DNA from: Polyodon spathula | Taxonomy: Eukaryota > Chordata > Actinopteri > Acipenseriformes > Polyodontidae | Reading direction: 5' to 3' | DNA: 64,000 bases | Assembly: GCF_017654505.1 (NCBI RefSeq) | Contig: NC_054536.1 | Span: forward strand, 10,284,794 to 10,348,793 | Shown here: piece by piece, positions 58,375 to 64,000 of the stretch | How positions within the stretch are numbered: the first letter of the stretch is position 1 | How the letters are laid out: each line of letters starts with the position of its first letter | Translations under genes and position numbers: made by a program | Notes under the pieces: model-generated | Seen by the model: the letters and a program-made list of their open reading frames with translations, nothing else | What the model was told of the DNA's origin: nothing | Database searches by the model: none

Positions 58375-60147
58375 TTTAAAATTAATGAAACGATCCTCCA
58401 GAACTGTACGCTCCTGATTTCCCTTAACTTGAGAGAACGGTAATAATGGTTTTCCCCGCGAAGTGTTTACCTTGGAAATGTAGTTTGCACAGCGTCTCTC
58501 ACTATGGCAACAGACTAGATACCATGGCGTCACAATGGCATTCTTCAAGCATGCATGACATCCCACGAAGAAACAAACCACATGACTTCGCTTTGCATAA
58601 CGTTGCAGTGGCACAAAAGTATTTTTACAATAAACGTTGTAAGCTTGTGTTAACAAAAAATTAAAAAAAACCAACAACAACCTGGTATTAACATAATTTT
58701 CGAGTTATTGCAAGTATATACAGTTCACGTTCTCCAGGAGGTTCTGTCACGTTTTCACCGAGATGCGCTAAAGATTACATCACCATGTGACCAAACAGAG
58801 TAAAAGTTAAAAACTTAGTAAGTGCAGACAAATACAGACAAATAAACAAAATACTGCAGGTTTTTACATAGAAATTCTGAAACGTTTTATATTGCAAAAT
58901 AACAACAGTCCAATGTATATGATGAACTATACTTCCATCATGCTATAACACTGCGCACATGCTTATTTATTTTATTTTACTTTTAAAGAAGTTACCCCAC
59001 ATGCTGTGAATGTTGGCCTCCTTGACATGCTTCCTTGTGGTGCTGGAAGAGCTTTTGAAGACTATGTCTTTGGAACCACTTGCCTGGTAGGTATGCATTC
59101 TCCAAATGTAGCTCGTGTTAGAGATACTGCACCTGGTGTAAGATTTACATTAGCCTGTTCTCCACTGACTTGCAGCAAGCTCGTTTGGGATAGTTATCAT
59201 TAATGCAGGTAGCCTCTTTCTTTAGTACTGCTTTGTGTCTAAAGAAATGAAGGGTCTTGCTCCATCTTATTTGAGTGCATTGCTAATTAATAATCCACAT
59301 AATAGGCTGTACCTTGCAATCTCAGGATACTTTTAACTTTTAACCTAGATTCCACAAGCAGATAGGAGAACGGTATTTTGATTACCAATTACCATGAACA
59401 TAGAAACATTTTAAAACTTGTGTTTGGGATGCATGGAAGTGACGCCATGCTAATGTTATATATATTTAAGTTGTCAAATGTACAATATATATATTTAGAT
59501 TGCTATACCAAGCCATGCCATGAATTGATCTTTTCTGAATCTCTGCAGTTTACTTTCATTTTCATATTAAACCAATGCAACGATGCAATTGAAGTATGCA
59601 AAGATGTGTGTAGAATGCATCGACAAAAAATTAGCAAGCAAATGTAAGACTCTAAGAAGCTAAAAGGATACTGACTCCCAGGCTGCTGCAGGAACATTAA
59701 TCTTCTTACTTAGCAGCAGATTCCAAAGTTCAATTAACTAAGTGATCTTTGTGAGAACAGCAGAAAATAAAGATAACGGCATAGTCCAGGAAGACATTCT
59801 CACCGTGTCACATACTTTATAATGCTTGTGTGTAACTCGTTTGCATGGTAGAGTAATATTTCAAAAACGATAAAAAAAAAAAAAAAAAAAATTGAATGGG
59901 GTCCATTAAAGAAGATCCTTAAACCTTTAAGCAGGCAGGCGATTTCAGATAAAAACAAATGCAGATAAAATTAGCTCTCTGCACTAGAATAGATCTTTAA
60001 GTGGGAGTTCCACAGAGGTATTAACCAGACTAAAAGCTAATTACATCAAAGTCACCACAGCATGTGTTTATGGAGTGCTCAGGAGAAGAGCAACATATGG
60101 GGTTTGTTTTTTTAGAACAGGAACCACTGTAACCTCCCCATTCAAAC
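58375..60147. promoter_or_regulatory. Intergenic region between divergent cnbd1 and cngb3
   Basis: The 1.8 kb between the two start codons must contain the 5' UTRs and promoters of both genes unless non-coding first exons lie elsewhere. I see no TATA box at a convincing distance from either ATG. The cnbd1-proximal 300 bp has more CpG than its surroundings. An acceptor-like gtttgtttttttag sits just before the cngb3 start, so cngb3 may have an upstream non-coding exon. The region also holds an exon-like open frame at about 58991 and a LINE scrap at about 59247. Confidence 0.45.
59247..59330 (+). pseudogene. LINE reverse transcriptase scrap
   Basis: A 27-codon stretch reads MKGLAPSYLSALLINNPHNR and a few residues more, resembling the GLAPPYL motif near the C-terminus of L2-type LINE reverse transcriptases. 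Nothing else of the LINE is evident around it. Confidence 0.4.
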
Positions 60148-60273
60148 ATGTTTAGTAAACTAAAATCAGGTTTTGGCAAAGTAACACCTCGACAACCAGA
60201 TGAACCAATGGCTCCCATGAAGCCCGCACCACAAGCAACACCAGCTCCAGAAAGAACAGAGCCTTCAAAAGAG
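60148..60273 (+). CDS. cngb3: cngb3 coding exon 1 (start codon)
   Basis: CNGB3 is the beta subunit of the cone photoreceptor cyclic nucleotide-gated cation channel; with CNGA3 it forms the cGMP-opened channel of the cone outer segment. This exon encodes the first 42 residues (MFSKLKSGFGKVTP...), comparable to human MFKSLTKVNKVKP, then a Pro/Ala-rich stretch. It ends in phase 0 at gtaaac. The gene continues to the right and is divergent from cnbd1. The identification rests mainly on exons 4 and 5. Confidence 0.85.
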
Positions 60274-61401
60274 GTAAACTGCACTCTGCGTGGGAGTTCA
60301 TGCTGACAACAAGCTGCATTTTTAATGATGCCTTTAAGAAACATGAAACGGGTTGTGTTGTCTTTATATTGTGATGTTCAGACCTCATTGTTATATAATA
60401 GGCTTCATATAAAAGAGGGATACCTGTGGTGGATACTGTTTTCAGTATAAAATCTCACTTCAGACTGTATGGGTAGGGTTTGGTACACGGCATGTACAAA
60501 TGTACTGTAATTGAACACTCACATTAAACAATAGTTTTGGACTGTAAAGTTTTTTGGTTTTTTTTGTAGATAAATATACAAACTAGCTAAGGAAAGACCT
60601 TTAAAACCTCAAACAGGAGTGATGTGGTCAGTTCCGGCATTATACATATATACGGCATAGACTACAGTCTTAATTTACATACATGTAAATATTTCCATTC
60701 CGAATTTACTGTAAATATGTAGTTTTTATAGGTTCAATATATAATTGTAGGTTTCTTTTTTGTTTCTAGTACACTTTATTGAAAGAAAGACACATGTATT
60801 TGATTACCGATACAATAAAACAGTATTTGTCCTACTGTAAGGGATGTAAGGCCTGAATCAGGAGTTAGAAGCTATTACCAAAGGTACTTAATCCTAGTGC
60901 AATACAATAGGAATTCTGTGTATTAGCTTAGACTCAGCATCTTGGTAGGATTTTAAATATAGTCATTTTCTAAAACCTGTAGATTCCTTCTTCTTCAGAA
61001 CTTCACAGTCTATTAAACATTTTCCTATTTTTATTGACTGAATTTCTAGACTTAAAACATGTGTATTGTCCTATCATCCAGGATTTAACTTGACCTTATA
61101 TTACATTATATTAATTCAATACAGGGAGAAATCCTCAACTCATATATTGAGTCTGTGTGAATGTAATGGGTTTGTGTAATAAAGAACAATTCTAAAGAGG
61201 AGGCCTTTTGCCCATGTGTTGATTTAATATGGTAGGATCTGTGCCAGTAAATCTTATATTTTATGAAAATCACACTTACAAGAAGTATTGAACCCTCCTT
61301 ACATTACTCCAGTATTACTATTGTATTGTAGTCACAACACAACTGCATATAATTACATCAAAGCTAATGTACCCCATTCTGTGCTTTTGTCCTTTAAAAA
61401 G

Positions 61402-61465
61402 GAAGCTAAAGAAAATGAACCAAAGAAACAGGCTGAACCAACACCAGCAAATCCACAGCAGCCAG
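61402..61465 (+). CDS. cngb3: cngb3 coding exon 2
   Basis: 64-bp exon between acceptor ttttgtcctttaaaaag and donor gtcagt. It encodes EAKENEPKKQAEPTPANPQQ, a charged and proline-rich low-complexity stretch of the cytoplasmic N-terminus, and leaves one base for exon 3. The acceptor is weak because purines precede the AG. The support is the phase match on both sides. Confidence 0.72.
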
Positions 61466-62038
61466 GTCAGTATTTAAGTACAACCAAGAACTGCTGCCAA
61501 ATTTGTATTCAGGACATCCATTATTGTGTTCAAGGATTGTAAAGTCCCTACTCACTTATAAGCAAATGTTCATGTATCCAATAAAGGCTGACCTTATTAA
61601 TAATTTAATAATTTAACATTTAATATACAATTTTGTTCCTGCAGTTTGCAGATTAAGAATATTTCATTTCATCTTTCTACAGTACTGTCATATTCGGATT
61701 AAATTAATTTAAGGTTGCTGTGTTTTTCATAATTCTTTATCAAGAAAACATTTTCCCTCCATCAGCTTTTAAATATCTGAACTCTGGAAATGCCTGCTTC
61801 AGTCTTCAGCTCCTAATGAGGCTGTCCATTAGAATCATGCAACAATACAGTCATAAACCAATCATATATCACCATTGTGGCTTGAGATGAATGATAAGAC
61901 AGAATTCAGTAGTACTGGTTCATCTTTCATTACATTTCCCAAAGGTGAAGTATTATATGCCACCTAGCATTTGTAGGCCCTCGCATTCTGTATGAGAACA
62001 CCACCTTCTGTTGTTGATTTCACTTGATTTCCTTGCAG

Positions 62039-62138
62039 CCCCTGATCCTGCCCGTGCCCCAGAAGCTGCTCCCCAGCCACAGACAGAGCCTGCGAAACCG
62101 GATGACCCTGCAGGCAATGAGCAGGATGCTCCAGCAGT
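62039..62138 (+). CDS. cngb3: cngb3 coding exon 3
   Basis: 100-bp exon with a strong acceptor (gatttccttgcag) and donor gtaagt. It encodes a Pro/Ala/Gln-rich segment (APDPARAPEAAPQPQTEP...) and ends in phase 2. This disordered N-terminal region evolves fast in the CNGB family, so similarity cannot be claimed for it alone. Splice sites and phase tie it to exon 4. Confidence 0.8.
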
Positions 62139-62779
62139 GTAAGTGCTCTGTGCTCTGTCTAGTCTGCTTTAGTCTTCCCAGGTCTATGGAGCAAGAACGA
62201 GAATAAAGAGTGTCAACAGAGGCTACAGAGCTGGAGCTGATTGAGATGTGTCAAAAGGGGCTGACAAACTCTGTGAGTCCCTGAATGTACTTGCAACCAA
62301 GCAGAATCAGGCATCTATAGGTTTCAGAGCCCAGGGTGTCAAGCCCGGACAGGTGGATGCTACAGGGAAGCACATGAAAAAGTAAGAAGAGGGGTGGGAT
62401 CAATAAGAAAACATCACGGAGTATAGGAGTCATGTCAGTGGACCTCCTTTAGGTGGGAGCAGCGCACTACTGTGTTCTTGGCACCTTTTGTTCACAGCGT
62501 TTATGTTTGCATTTTTTTGTATTTCTGTTTTTATACACTGTTCTGTATTGCCTGCCTGGCTAATACCATTGTTGGTAACAGCTTATGGCTTTTCCTGTGT
62601 GCTACAAAAAATACATGCTGGGAAATCTCAACATCAGTTCCTGTGTCTTTCTGTTTCTGCTAAAACAAAATCTAGATGCTCAACAGAAACAATTGAATAG
62701 GACACAACATTCTGCAAGGTCTGATAACCCCTGTAGTGACTAGAATGTGTGATTGTATTTTATTTTTAATTGTTTCAAG

Positions 62780-62934
62780 CCAAGAAGATACACATCCTGT
62801 ACTGACTGTTGTCAATGAGTTTGCGGATACCCAGCTTCAGGACATAGTGAAGCGTTTGAGGCAGAGGACAAACCTTTTCAAGGAGAAACTGCTTGATAAA
62901 GATGTATCCTCCCCTGAGCCGAGTCCTCCTGTTT
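62780..62934 (+). CDS. cngb3: cngb3 coding exon 4 (conserved N-terminal helix)
   Basis: 155-bp exon, acceptor attgtttcaag, donor gtaagt. It contains VVNEFADTQLQDIVKRLRQR and SSPEPSPP, a clear match to human CNGB3 [20 protein letters not shown] and SSPEASP. The basic amphipathic segment VKRLRQRTNLFKEKL falls in the N-terminal region in which calmodulin binding has been described for human CNGB3 (family knowledge). CNGB1 has a related but less similar segment, and CNBD1 synteny also favours CNGB3. Confidence 0.93.
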
Positions 62935-63755
62935 GTAAGTGTCCTTCGAGGAGGAATCTGAGTTTAGTATAGTAGTTGATGCCTGTATTATGATTTAGAA
63001 AGTCATTTGGCCCCTTCTGTGTTTTGTCAAACACAATTCCTATATAATCCACTCAGAGCTCTGGTTGGAAGCAGCTCATACTTAATTAACCTAATAACAT
63101 AGTTTAATGACATAGCTTTCAATGACAATACTGTATTACATACCGCTGCTGTGTTCTGTGTTATCCTTATTGCGGTATTATATTTTTGAATATACTGCCG
63201 CCTCTTTTAAAAATTTTAATCACACATAATAGGTTTACACATTCACACATTTACTCTGGAGCGTTCGCCAGGAGAAAACAAATCATTTCTAAAGATTGCA
63301 GTGCGTCCAGATCATGCTCCCTCCTGCAACAATACAGCTACTCTGTTCTCACAATGCACCACTCACTTCAATCAGAGCACTGCAGTGGACTTTGTAACAC
63401 TATAACATTTGATTAAGACACATTTTTTTAGAGGAAATGTGTGGTCACTATTGCAATTATAAACTTTTGTTTAAATATTATTGTGTTAATGAAAAAATTG
63501 TTGAGTGGAGAGGATTCACAGTTTAGTGTCCTTGTGATGGCACCAAGCTGCTCTATTTAGGCATATTATAGCTTAAACAATGGCTTACAATCATGTTCTA
63601 ACTAGACTGGCTCAACTGACATTGATAGAAGCCAATACAACTGGAAGCAAATGAGCTGTTCAAATATTAGCATAGTCATTTTTCCTTTTGTGCTGTACAA
63701 AACATTGTTCTTATTCCATTGTGTGTAATAATCTTACCATTGTACCTCTCCTTAG

Positions 63756-63953
63756 CTCCTATCAAAAAGAAGCACCTAAAAAAGGATGAGAAGGATGAGA
63801 AGAAGGATGAGAAGAAGGACGAGGCAATGGTAGAAGAAGCCAAACTGGAGGAAGAGCATTACTGTGACATGCTCTGCTGTAAATTCAAGACAAAACCGCT
63901 GAAAGAAAAGCTGAAAAAGTGTAGGCTACCTGACACATTAGATGGATGCACAG
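63756..63953 (+). CDS. cngb3: cngb3 coding exon 5 (start of channel core)
   Basis: 198-bp exon, acceptor cctctccttag, donor gtaaat. It begins with a Lys/Asp/Glu-rich repeat encoded by short tandem DNA units (about 63786-63823), then EEEHYCDMLCCKFKTKPLKE and LKKCRLPDTLD. The second part aligns with human CNGB3 [20 protein letters not shown] and IKLPNSID, just before transmembrane segment S1. HYCDMLCCKFK is closer to CNGB1 in wording, but the residues that follow fit CNGB3. S1 to S6, the pore and the cGMP-binding domain lie beyond the window. Confidence 0.93.
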
Positions 63954-64000
63954 GTAAATTAGCTGTAGAGAAACTTTGAATAGTATTTTGCTAACTAATA

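Noticed and set aside
58480..58545. RFX X-box in the cnbd1 promoter (tatggcaac / accatgg)
   Set aside because: Only a half site fits; the second half of the inverted consensus is missing at the right spacing.
58309..58680. 123-codon minus-strand open frame as a complete small gene
   Set aside because: Only its end (from the Met at 58374) is the first coding exon of cnbd1. The longer upstream reading is probably 5' UTR.
60148..63953. Assignment of the plus-strand gene to cngb1
   Set aside because: HYCDMLCCKFK is very CNGB1-like, but the N-terminal start, the VVNEFADTQLQDIVKRLRQR segment and the residues after PLKE fit CNGB3 better, and cnbd1 is the known neighbour of CNGB3.

Overview
This is vertebrate genomic DNA, most likely from a ray-finned fish. 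It has short exons with GT-AG junctions in long introns, AT-rich intron sequence full of (AT)n, (CA)n and (AAT)n arrays, and a fish-type repeat load: DIRS and CR1 retroelements, Tc1/mariner, hAT and Kolobok-like DNA elements, tRNA-derived SINEs and solo LTRs. The repeat mix would fit a non-teleost fish such as a sturgeon or paddlefish, but that is only an inference.

Two host genes stand head to head. On the minus strand, cnbd1 (cyclic nucleotide-binding domain-containing 1) runs from its start codon at 58374 down to at least 1201. I could place twelve coding exons whose splice phases join into one open frame of about 447 codons. On the plus strand, cngb3 (cone photoreceptor cyclic nucleotide-gated channel beta-3 subunit) starts at 60148. 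Its first five coding exons, up to 63953, encode the cytoplasmic N-terminus, and the transmembrane exons lie beyond the window. About 1.8 kb separates the two start codons. The divergent CNBD1/CNGB3 pair also exists in human (recalled, not searched), so this is conserved synteny.

Almost everything between 2 kb and 55 kb is cnbd1 intron. Intron 10 (2078-14570) holds a solo LTR with a 5-bp target duplication, a minus-strand DIRS element (about 4866-12359) with a CR1 LINE (about 5140-7541) nested in its repeat-rich tail, a CR1 fragment, a 110-bp near-perfect palindrome and a 450-bp Kolobok-like MITE. Intron 9 (14681-25990) holds a scrambled DIRS fragment, two hAT-type elements with 8-bp target duplications, and a broken Tc1 element. 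Introns 5 and 6 hold a 46-bp minisatellite, a second decayed DIRS element on the plus strand, and a Tc1-like MITE. Intron 4 (37491-54814) holds two more solo LTRs, a hAT MITE with a SINE nested in it, a second SINE and a deleted Tc1 copy. Diverged inverted repeats bracket exon 5.

I found no previously undescribed biological system. The best leads are structural: the palindrome, the intronic inverted repeats around exon 5, the nested DIRS/CR1 structure, the way all three Tc1-type elements abut dinucleotide arrays, and the C-terminal exon of cnbd1. Family assignments rest on motifs read by eye and remembered family sequences; no search was run.
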